Positions 11,331 through 19,417 of a DNA stretch of 64,000 nucleotides are shown here, one piece after another. The DNA is taken from NCBI RefSeq assembly GCF_000186865.1, contig NW_008705563.1, forward strand, positions 2,073,141 through 2,137,140, written 5' to 3'. The notes below the pieces were generated by a model that saw only the letters and a list, made by a program, of their open reading frames with translations, was not told the DNA's origin and did no database searches. This DNA comes from Aureococcus anophagefferens. Taxonomy: Eukaryota; Sar; Pelagophyceae; Pelagomonadales; Pelagomonadaceae. Made by a program: the position numbers and the translations under genes. Position 1 is the first letter of the stretch, and each line of letters opens with the position of its first letter.

Positions 11331-12176
11331 ATGGCACCATTTTGCATCGCCTGTGCGCTGCTCCTGGCACGCGTCGGCGGCCTGGGCGATGACCGCGCGC
11401 ACCTGAAGCCGCAGCAGGATGCCACCGCACCAACCACGCCACAGCAGGACGCCGCCGCGCCGGCCGACGCCGAGACCAACGGCACGGCGCGCCTCGCGGC
11501 CTTCGCGGCGGCCTGCGGCGATGCGGACTTCGCGCCCGTCGTGCGGCTCCCACCGCGCGGGCAGTACGTCGTGCGCAACTTCTCCTTCGGCGTCGACGGC
11601 GCGAGGGGAGGGTGGGACTGCGCGCCGCGGCGCTGGCTCCGGCGGCCCGCGACGCAGCGCTGCGCGGTCTGGGACGTGGGCCGCTACAATGAAAGGCGGC
11701 AGAACATGTACACGACGGAGATGTTCGAAGACGCGTCGAAGAGCATCGACGGCTACGAGGGCGTGCGCGACGTCCACATCGGCCTCGACGTCGGCGGGCC
11801 CCCGGGGACGCCCGTCTACGCGCCCGCCGACGGCGTCGTCCACAGCTTCGGCTACAACGAGGAGCCCGGCGACTACGGCCACGTCGTCGTCACGGAGCAC
11901 GAGATCGGCGGCGTCCGCGCCTGGTTCCTCTTCGGCCACCTCGACGCCGCGTCCTGCTCCTGGAAGCGCGTCGGCGCGCCCGTGCGGCGCGGCGACCGGG
12001 TCGGCGCCATCGGCGCGTGGCGCGAGAACGGCCACTGGCCGTCGCACGTCCACTTCCAGATCAGCCTCGCGGAGCCCGCGACGCACGACATGCCCGGCGT
12101 CGTCAGCCTGGCGTCCCGGGAGCGGGCGCTCCTGGACTACCCGGACCCGCGCCTCGTCGCGGGGCCCCTCTACTAA
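11331..12176 (+). CDS. Secreted M23-family (LytM/lysostaphin-type) metallopeptidase
   Basis: The ATG at 11331 gives a 281-residue protein starting with a signal peptide (MAPFCIACALLLARVGG). An in-frame GTG at 11322 is less likely as the start. The C-terminal half is an M23 domain. Zinc ligands are seen in HIGLDV (H-x3-D) and HVHFQ (HxH), with the conserved GTPVYAPADGVV and FGHL segments between. In bacteria this fold cuts peptidoglycan bridges. In an alga it could act on bacterial walls or have another extracellular substrate, which is inference. A cysteine-containing N-terminal region of about 130 residues precedes the domain. The gene starts about 80 bp from the divergent ENOSF1 start, so the two may share a promoter. 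Confidence 0.85.
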   Translation: MAPFCIACALLLARVGGLGDDRAHLKPQQDATAPTTPQQDAAAPADAETNGTARLAAFAAACGDADFAPVVRLPPRGQYVVRNFSFGVDGARGGWDCAPRRWLRRPATQRCAVWDVGRYNERRQNMYTTEMFEDASKSIDGYEGVRDVHIGLDVGGPPGTPVYAPADGVVHSFGYNEEPGDYGHVVVTEHEIGGVRAWFLFGHLDAASCSWKRVGAPVRRGDRVGAIGAWRENGHWPSHVHFQISLAEPATHDMPGVVSLASRERALLDYPDPRLVAGPLY

Positions 12177-12184
12177 CGTGTGTG

Positions 12185-12844
12185 TTACGCGGGCAGGAGA
12201 CGGTCGAGGCCGTAGACGAAAAAGTCGGCGAGCGCGACGACGACGACGGCCGCGAAGCCCGCGAGGAAGATGTTGTCGTCGATGACGCGCGCGACGACGC
12301 CCTCCGTGGCCGCGCCGACGCGCGCGCTCGTCGCGTTGTTGTCGTTTGCTGCGGCCGCGCCCGAGACGGCGGCGTCGACCGCCGGCAACACCCAGGGCAG
12401 CGCGCCGCGCGCGGCCCGGACCGCGGGCCGGCTCGCAAGTTTCCCTCCGGCCTCGGCCGCGGCCGCGCCGAGCCGCTCGTCGGAATCGCCCGGCAGCACC
12501 TTCGCGACCGCGCCGCTCGTGCCGCGCCGGACCGCGCCGGACTCGACGGCGCGGCGCCGCGCGGCGCCGAGCGCGCCGAGCGCGAGCGCGGGCAGCGTCG
12601 CCGCGCTCGCGCCCGCCGCGAAGGCGAGCGGCGCCGCCCAGCCGTGCTGCGCGTGCGCGGCGACGGCCGCGCTCGACGCGACGCCGGACGCGACGACGCC
12701 GCCGACGGCGACGGCCGCCGCCGACGGCCCCGGCGGCGCCTTTCGCTTCATGCTGCCGCCGGCGCGCGACCCGGTCCGCGGCGGCGGCGGCGGCTCGTAG
12801 GCGGCGACGGATAGGATCGCGAGGGCTAGGAGGTGGAGGCGCAT
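12185..12844 (-). CDS. Hypothetical secreted or membrane protein, Ala-rich
   Basis: The 219-residue product starts with a signal peptide (MRLHLLALAILSVAAYE) followed by a proline run. Two Ala/Val-rich hydrophobic stretches lie near residues 42-105, and a probable membrane span lies near the C-terminus (FLAGFAAVVVVALADFFVYG). No family is recognised. The open frame with a leader and terminal anchor makes it a plausible gene. It is convergent with the M23 peptidase gene, the two stops lying only 8 bp apart. Confidence 0.55.
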   Translation of the reverse strand: MRLHLLALAILSVAAYEPPPPPRTGSRAGGSMKRKAPPGPSAAAVAVGGVVASGVASSAAVAAHAQHGWAAPLAFAAGASAATLPALALGALGAARRRAVESGAVRRGTSGAVAKVLPGDSDERLGAAAAEAGGKLASRPAVRAARGALPWVLPAVDAAVSGAAAANDNNATSARVGAATEGVVARVIDDNIFLAGFAAVVVVALADFFVYGLDRLLPA

Positions 12845-13054
12845 CGGGAGAGTGATGTCTGCGAGTGATGTCTACTAGTGATGGCTCCTCGCCGTCGATG
12901 GCGTCGCACGACGCAGGCAGAGTGCGAGGGCAAGAGCCCGAGTTCATGTTTTGTGCAAGTTAGTACCTTGCACCTCAGCCGCCGTCCGTCGATGCCCGGG
13001 AGGGCGATGTCAAAACCTGCTTGTTGCTTACGACTCCACTCCGCCACAAGCCAC

Positions 13055-14393
13055 CTAGGCGCAGGTGCCCCGCCCGGCGCAGGCGCCGCAGGCCGCGGGC
13101 TTCTCCTCGGGCTTGAAGAGGGCCGCGGTGCCCGCGCCGTACGCGCAGACGTCGTCCTCGGCGCCGCCGGCGTCGACGTTCGCGGAGAAGACGCTCATGG
13201 CGAAGATGAGCGTGCCCTCGTTGATGAGGATGCCCGCGCCGCGGCCGCCGTGGGAGGCGCCGTCCGCGAGCGCGTTGCCCTCGAACGTGACGTTGTGGAC
13301 CACGGACGCGGCGAGCGCCGGCGGCGCGGCGCCTGTCGGATCGGAGCCGAAGGCGAGCGCCGCGCCGCCGCCGTCGAAGACGACGTTTCCGACGAAGGAC
13401 GAGTTCGTCAGGGCCGTCGGGTTCGACGCGTCGACGGCGACGGCGCCGCCGCGGCCGAGCGCGCTGTTGTCGAGGAAGCGGCAGTCGTTCAGAGCGAAAT
13501 TCCCGAGGGGCCCCGCGCGGAGCGCGCCGCCCGCGCCGCGCGCGGAGTTGTTCGCGAAGACGACGCCGTGCACGCCCGCGGCCGCGGCGCCCAAGTGCCC
13601 GGCGCGGGCCGCGTCGCCGCGGCCGAGACCCACGGCGCCGCCGGAGCCCGCGTCGTTGCGTTCGAGCCGCGACGCGGAGAGGCTCAGCGACGCGTTGCCG
13701 CCCTCGAGGAAGAGCGCGCCGCCGTCGCCGACGGCCGAGTTGTGGACGAAGGTCGTCGCGGAGACGCCGACCTCGAGGCCGTAGCCCGCGACCGCGCCGC
13801 CGGAGCCCCGGGCGAGGTTGTCGCGGAAGGCGCAGCCCTCGAAGGCGAGGATCGCGTGGCGGCCGGCGTAGACCGCGCCGCCGTCGCCGAGCGCCGTGTT
13901 GTTCTCGAAGGCGCAGGTGTTCACGCTCAAAAGGCCGCCGCCGCTCGCGACGCCGTGGGCGACGTAGATCGCGCTCCCGTTGCCGGAGGAGGCGGCGTCG
14001 CGGAGCGCGAGGCCCGCGAGGCTCAGGCCGCCGGGGCGGCCGCCGACGTTGAAGATGCGGCCGCCGGCGCCGGAGAGCGCGCAGGGCGCCGCGCAGGCCG
14101 GGCCGGCCTCGATCTCCAGCAGCCGCCCGTCGATCGTGGGCAGCGGCGACCCGGCGAGCGTGATGCTGTCGTTGAGGAAGATGCGACCGACCTCCGGCTC
14201 CTCCATCGCCTCCACGAGCTCCGGGAGCGTGGCGACCTAATAAGCATGACGGTGACGATTTCTCATTGTTTTCCCACCCCAAATCTCTCGAAAATCGTCA
14301 CGGCCACAGGACGCTGGTGGCGACGTAGACCGTCTTGAGGTTCTCCGCCGACGCCAGCGCGGCGAGCGCGACGGCGCGTTGGAGGAGCGCCAT
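13055..14393 (-). CDS. Secreted beta-helix (polymorphic outer-membrane-protein-like) surface protein; two exons
   Basis: Exon 1 (14393-14313) encodes a signal peptide (MALLQRAVALAALASAE) and the start of the first strand. Exon 2 (14236-13055) encodes the rest, for 420 residues in total. The body is a right-handed parallel beta-helix with Pmp-type repeats: GGAV or GGAL motifs alternating with F-x-x-N or F-x-x-D motifs (AFENNTALGDGGAVY, CAFRDNLARGSGGAV, NNSARGAGGAL). Known family members are secreted or surface adhesin-like proteins. The protein ends in a small Cys-rich tail (CGACAGRGTCA). The single intron is a family B introner placed just after the signal peptide. Confidence 0.85.
14237..14316 (-). 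mobile_element. Introner family B, copy 1 (80 bp)
   Basis: On the coding strand the element begins cagcgtcc and ends ttattag. It is flanked by the 8-bp duplication gtcgccac (14317-14324 and 14229-14236 on the reverse strand). Internal inverted repeats (cgtgacgattt / ggtgacgattt) could form a hairpin. The intron is 14312-14237 (76 nt, GT-AG). It leaves the four codons that produce VATS-VATL at the junction. It closely matches the element at 26861-26940. Confidence 0.88.
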
Positions 14394-14590
14394 AGTTGCG
14401 ATCGCGCGCGGTCTTGGCGGCGCAGTAGGACGCGCAGTGCGGAGGGCTGCCCACTCGGAATCGGCGAGCAGCACCTTTGCTGCATCTTGCACCCGATCAG
14501 ACTCTCTCGGCCACCTCACCTGCGCCGACACGCCTCGACCTGCCTGTTTGCCACACGCAGAGTAGGCCACCTCACCAGCTTCGCTACGCC

Positions 14591-15856
14591 ATGTGCCGCC
14601 CTCCAGCCCTCGAGGAGGAGCAGGCGGCGCTGCAGGCGCGCGCGACGCGGACGAAGCGCGCGGCCGCGGCCATGACCTTCGTGTCCATGGCCGCCATGGC
14701 CTCGACGATGCCCTACACGCAGAGCAAGCGCGACGCCGTGGGCTGCGACGCGCTCTGCGTCGGCGCGATGACGTCCGCGCGGTCGGCGCTGTCCCTCGTC
14801 GGCGCGCCGCTCGTCGGTCGCCTCTCGGACGCCGCGGGGCGGAAAGCGGCGCTGGGCGTCGCGTCCGGCGCGTCGCTTGCGTCGTCGCTGCTCCTCGCGC
14901 GGGCGTCGACGCGCGCGGGCCTCTGGGCCGCGCTCGCGCCGTCGGCGCTCCTCGGCCACTCCTACGACGCGCTAAAAGCCACGCTCGCGGACGCGCACCA
15001 AGGCGTCGGCGACGCGGAGCTCGCGGGCGCGCAGGGCGCGCTGGGCATGGCCGCGGGCGTGGGCTTCCTCGGCGTCGCCGCGGGCGGCGCGCTCGCGACG
15101 CCCGCGCGGTCCGCGGCCGTCGCTCTGTTCGCCTTTTTCTTCGCCGCGCTCTGCGTCGCCTTCGCGCTGCCCCGCGGCGCCGCGCCGGCGACGGCGAGGG
15201 CGGCGGCGGCGCCCGGCGGCTTTTTCGCCGCCGTCGCGGAGCTCGCGCGGCTGCCGTCGGCCCGGAGCCCCGGCGGCCTCGTCGTCCTCTCGCTGCGCCT
15301 CGTCATGGGCCTGTCGTTCCACGTCTTCATGGCCGTCTGGCAGACGAGCCTCAAGGCGCGCTTCCCGGACTTTGGACCGTCGGACCACGCCAAGTTCATG
15401 GGCTTCATCGGCCTCGGCTACGCGGCGAGCCAGGGCCTGGTATCCAAGCCCGCGATCAAATTCGCGGAGACGCGCGGCGGCGGCGAGAAGAACCTGCTCG
15501 TCGCCTGCTGCGCGTGCCTCAGCCTCGGCCGCGTCGCCGCGGTCGCCTCGACGTCGCTCCCGCTCGTCTACGCCGCCTACGCGCCGGTCATCGTCGCGCT
15601 GGGTGTGGTGAACGCGGCCATCACCGGCGCCGTGTCGCGCGTCGCGCCGCCGGACGAGCGCGGCACGTTCTTCGGCGTCGTCTCGGCCATCGAGAGCTGC
15701 ACGGGCATCGTCGGCCCCATGGTCGGCGGCGTCGTCTCCCTCAAAGGCACGGGCGCGGTCTGCGCCGTCGTCTGCGCCCTCTACGCCGCGGCGGCCGCCG
15801 TCATCCACCGCCACTGGCACCGCCTCGCCACCGACCCCGCGAAGAAGGCGAGCTGA
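14591..15856 (+). CDS. Major facilitator superfamily transporter
   Basis: The ATG at 14591 (MCRPPALEEEQ) opens a protein of about 421 residues with around twelve hydrophobic segments. The MFS signature after the second helix is present as GRLSDAAGRKAALG. The second half has the matching symmetrical layout (SSDHAKFMGF-like loop, then APPDERGTFFGVVSAIE). The architecture resembles organic-solute MFS carriers of the MFSD9/10-like or TetA-like type. The substrate cannot be read from the sequence. No targeting peptide is seen. The gene is intronless, starts about 200 bp from the divergent beta-helix gene, and is convergent with the TENA-family gene. Confidence 0.85.
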   Translation: MCRPPALEEEQAALQARATRTKRAAAAMTFVSMAAMASTMPYTQSKRDAVGCDALCVGAMTSARSALSLVGAPLVGRLSDAAGRKAALGVASGASLASSLLLARASTRAGLWAALAPSALLGHSYDALKATLADAHQGVGDAELAGAQGALGMAAGVGFLGVAAGGALATPARSAAVALFAFFFAALCVAFALPRGAAPATARAAAAPGGFFAAVAELARLPSARSPGGLVVLSLRLVMGLSFHVFMAVWQTSLKARFPDFGPSDHAKFMGFIGLGYAASQGLVSKPAIKFAETRGGGEKNLLVACCACLSLGRVAAVASTSLPLVYAAYAPVIVALGVVNAAITGAVSRVAPPDERGTFFGVVSAIESCTGIVGPMVGGVVSLKGTGAVCAVVCALYAAAAAVIHRHWHRLATDPAKKAS

Positions 15857-15965
15857 CTCGCGCGCGTCGCGTAAGCGCGCTAGAATCGTGTGTCCCGGAT
15901 CCAGTAGTAGCAGGTCAGCCACAGCGCCTCAAGTAGCATCCCCTGAATAGCAAAAGTACCGCGAC

Positions 15966-16787
15966 TCAGAGCTCGTCCCCCGGCGACGGCGTCGGGCCGA
16001 ACGCGTAGCCGCTCGCGAGGAGGCCGGCGACGGCGGCGGCGAAGTCCGCGGCGGCGGGCCTCGGCGGCCGGGCCTGGGCTTTGAAGAAGTCGTACTCGAG
16101 GGCCATGGCCCGCGCGTAGAGCTCGCGCGCGCGGCCCGCGTCGACGTCGTCGCGCGCGGCGAGCGCGTCGAAGAGGTTTTCGATGAGCGCCGCGGCGTCG
16201 CGGAAGTCCGGCGACGCGTAGGTGTGGACCCACTCCGCGTAGGGGTTGCTGCGGACGACGCCGCGGGCCATCTCGTCGCGGAACCACGCGGCGCCGGCCG
16301 CGTTCAGCGCGTCGCCGACGGCCGCGTAGAGGACCATGCACGGCGCCATGGCCGCGACGACCTCGGCCGCGGACGAGGCCGGGTCGCGGGAGACGGCGTC
16401 GAGGAAGTCGACGTAGGCCGTCGTCGCCGGCAGGGGCGCGAAGCCCGCCGAGAGGTCCGCGCCCCACTTCTTCGCGTAGCCCGCGTGGAGGTCGAGCTCC
16501 TCGTCGACGGCCGCCGCGAGCGTCCCCAGATCTTCGGCGCAGCGCGGCATGCCGTCCGGGCACTTGGCGATGGTGCGCTTGTAGGCGTCGGCGAAGGCCG
16601 CGAGGAAGGCCGCGTCCTGGGCCACGTAGGTCGCGAAGGCCTCGCGCCGCAGCGTGCCGGCGCCGATGCCCAGCACGAACTCGTCGGTCAGCGACGCCAC
16701 CGCACTGTCCCGGTTCGCCTCCCAGAGCTCGAGGCTCGTCGGCGCCGCCAAGGCCAGCGGCAGCAGCCACGCCGCGACGACGCGCAT
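15966..16787 (-). CDS. TENA/THI-4 family (thiaminase II-like) protein with signal peptide
   Basis: The 273-residue product begins with a signal peptide (MRVVAAWLLPLALAAP) and then an all-helical TENA/THI-4/PQQC fold. Family hallmarks are FVLGIGAGTLRREAFATYVAQDAAFLAAF near the start, the MAPCMVLYAAVG helix in the middle and NPYAEWVHTYASPDF. TENA proteins hydrolyse thiamin breakdown products for pyrimidine salvage. In the canonical TenA the nucleophile is a cysteine, and CMVLY offers a candidate here. The leader is unusual for a salvage enzyme and suggests the secretory route or, with an unseen transit part, an organelle. Confidence 0.82.
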   Translation of the reverse strand: MRVVAAWLLPLALAAPTSLELWEANRDSAVASLTDEFVLGIGAGTLRREAFATYVAQDAAFLAAFADAYKRTIAKCPDGMPRCAEDLGTLAAAVDEELDLHAGYAKKWGADLSAGFAPLPATTAYVDFLDAVSRDPASSAAEVVAAMAPCMVLYAAVGDALNAAGAAWFRDEMARGVVRSNPYAEWVHTYASPDFRDAAALIENLFDALAARDDVDAGRARELYARAMALEYDFFKAQARPPRPAAADFAAAVAGLLASGYAFGPTPSPGDEL

Positions 16788-16941
16788 GCTTGCTGAGCGC
16801 GCGGAGCTGCCACTTCGAGCTTTAGCGATCTCGATGTTGAAAATTGCACTTTCCCTGCCACTTCATCGGGGCAGCCTTGGACTTCAGCCCGCGCGCTCTC
16901 CGGAGCTATTCAATTGGTGCGCCAGTCAGGACTCGCTGGCC

Positions 16942-19247
16942 ATGTGCAAGGCCGGCGCCTCGACCGCCGGCGCGGCCCTGGCCGTGGTGCTCACGTGCCT
17001 CTGCGTCTTCGTCATGGGCGGCGTCGTCTTCGGTATTTCGAGCTTCTATCCCGTCCTCTACGGCCAGGGCCTCTACGAGGGCGAGTGCGCCGACCTCGAG
17101 GCCTGCCCGGCGGAGCGGCCCTGCTGCGCCAAGCAGCGGAGCTCCGTCGTCTTCCTCTCGTCGGCGTGCCTCTTCGCCGCCGACGGAATAATGGTCCTCT
17201 ACGGCGAGCTCAACGACCGCGCGGGCCCGGCCGCGTGTTTGGCGTCCGGGTCGCTCCTCGCCGTCGCGTCGTTCCTGGGCCTCTGGCTGGCGGCGTGGTG
17301 GGATTTAGGCGCGGCGGCCTGGTTCGCGGCCCTCCTCGGCCTCGGCCTCGCCGGGCCCGGCGTCTTCATGGGCTGCCTGGGCTTCGGGGGCGCGTACCCG
17401 GCCGTCGAGCCCGTCGTGTCGGCCATCGCCGCGGCCATGTGGGACTCGTCGGCGATCGTCTTCCTCATCTGGGCCTTCGCCGCCAAGTTTTTGCCCCTCG
17501 CGCACGTCGCCTTCGCCTGGGCGCTCGGCGCGGCGGTCCTGGGCTTCGCGGCGTGGCGATTGCTCAAGTCCGCGGCCGCCGGCGGCGACGGCGACCGCGG
17601 CGCGCCCCTCCTCGCCGAGGGCGCGCCCAAGGCGCCGCCGCCGCGGCTCCGCGACGTCTTCGCGCGGCGCGACTGGGCCTGGCTCCTCGCCTTCATGGCG
17701 CTCTACAACCTGAAGTCGAGCGTCTACATCGAGACCGTCAGTCTCGAGGTCCGCGCGCTCGGCGCGTTCTCCGAGGCCCAGGCGCGGCGCTTCGACGTCT
17801 TCTTCGACGTCGCCTTCCCCGCGGGCGGTCTGGCCACGTCCGTCGTCGCCGCCGCGTGCCTCCAGCGCTGGTCCAAGCGGCCCAAGGCCTACTTTGCGGT
17901 CGTCGTCGCGCTGGCCGTCGCGTTCGTCGCCGTCCAGCTCGCGCCCGCGCGTCCGGCGCAGTACGCCGCCGCCGCGCTCTTCGGACCCGCGCGGACGTTC
18001 CAGTGGGCGGCCTACTTCCACTTCGTCGAGTCGCAGCCCGACCGGTTCCCGCCCGCGCTCGTCGGCCGGCTCCTCGGCTACGGGAACTTGGTCATCGCGG
18101 TCGTCGGCGACGGCCTGCCCTACGCGTGCGCGGCCTACGCCGGCGGCGCGCCCTGGCCGCCGTCCGCCGCGGGCCGCTACGTCGCGCTGCACGGCGCGCT
18201 GGCCGCGGCCGTCGTCGCCGCGGCCGCGGGCCTCTGCCGCGAGCTGCGGCGGCCGGAGGGCCTCGCGGAGCTCCACGTCTTCGACATGGACGGCACGCTC
18301 CTCGTGAGTCGGGGCCGCGAGATCATCGTCGACGAGGCCACGGGCGCGCGCGCGGCCGTGCACCCCTTGATCGAGGCGCACGTGACGAAGCCGCCGCGCC
18401 ACTCGTCGTCCTACGCGTTCTGCGGCGAGGAGGACGCGCACGGCGACCCCTTCGATTTGATAGAAAACGCCGTCGTCGTCCCCGGCGCCGCCGCGGCCAT
18501 GCGCGCGGCCGCCGCGCGGCCCGGCTGCGGCGTCGCCGTGCTGACGGCGCGCGCGCACGACGCGGCGTGGCTCGCGGACAAGCTCTCGCAGAAGCTCGGC
18601 CTCCCGCGCGGCGCGCTGTCGCCGGCGCGCGTCCTCTGCGTCTACCACGCGGCCTTCGGCGCGTCCGGGTCGACGTCCGCGCGGAAGAACGCGGCGCTGC
18701 TCCGGCTCGTCGCGCAAACGCGGCCCCGGCGCGTCGTCTTCTACGACGACGTCGCGGCGAACGTGGCGGGCGCGCGGCGCCTCTTCGACGCGCGCGGCGA
18801 CCTGCAGGGCAGGACAAGAGAGCGAAATTCCCAACTTCAAAGGCTCATATCTCGGCCGTTTTCCACTCGTTTCGGCTGATTTTTGGACGAGCGATCATCT
18901 TTCGGAACGGCCTCGACGCGTGGATGCTTTTTCCGGAACGCACGCGCGCGGAACACTCACGTTGAAGCGACGTTGAATCTCTCTTGTCCTGCCCAGGCGA
19001 CCTGCCGCCCCTCGAGACGGTCCTCGTGCCTCTGGCCGAGAGCCTCGCGGCGCTCGAGGCCGCCGGCGAGGACGTCGTCGACGCGCTCCACCCGCAGTGC
19101 CGCGACTCGACGGGGTCCCTGAACCCGCTCGTCATGGACCTCCAGGACCAGCTCGCCAAGGAGCCCCTCCTCCGCCGCCTCTCCTCGGGCTCCATCCACG
19201 CCGACGCGTCGCCGGGCCCGCCGAACGGCCGCAAGAGCCCGCCCTAG
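16942..19247 (+). CDS. Fusion of an MFS transporter (SLC43/FMP42-like) with a C-terminal HAD-like domain; two exons
   Basis: Exons are 16942-18808 and 18997-19247, giving 705 residues. Residues 1 to about 430 hold about twelve membrane spans in a layout like SLC43/FMP42 carriers, including a Cys-rich loop after helix 1 (CADLEACPAERPCCAK). A cytosolic HAD-superfamily domain follows without a break. It has motif I FDMDGTL, motif II VLTARAHD, a lysine in ARKNAALL and the acidic motif VFYDDVAANV. The HAD part resembles the nucleic-acid-repair-associated HAD group, but function is unknown. The intron is an A-related introner with a GC 5' splice site. Upstream open frame overlaps the TENA gene antisense, so the ATG at 16942 is preferred. 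Confidence 0.85.
18805..18996 (+). mobile_element. Introner C (A-related, CAGGG termini, GC-AG intron)
   Basis: This 192-bp element is flanked by the duplication gcgacctg at 18797-18804 and 18997-19004. The terminal inverted repeats are cagggcaggacaagag and, at the other end, the complement of ctgggcaggacaagag. The internal core cggctgatttttggacga is shared with family A. By the same 4-nt rule the intron is 18809-18996 and starts with GC. Frames join in phase across it (GDLQ-GDL). Confidence 0.88.
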
Positions 19248-19417
19248 CGCCCGCGTTTTATCCGCTCCGAACCGAGGCCTAGCGGTGCCACTGGCGCAGA
19301 GCTTCCGAAAGCCTACCGAAAGTTTTTTACGAACTGCAACATGCACTTCAAGTGCTGTGGAAAGCTCTCCCGACTCGACGAGCGCCTTCGTCGAGTGGAG
19401 CAGCGCGCGCGGCGGCA

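Noticed and set aside
16654..16941. N-terminal extension of the MFS-HAD gene into the TENA gene
   Set aside because: The extension is antisense to a signal peptide and conserved TENA sequence; the ATG at 16942 directly precedes the first membrane span.
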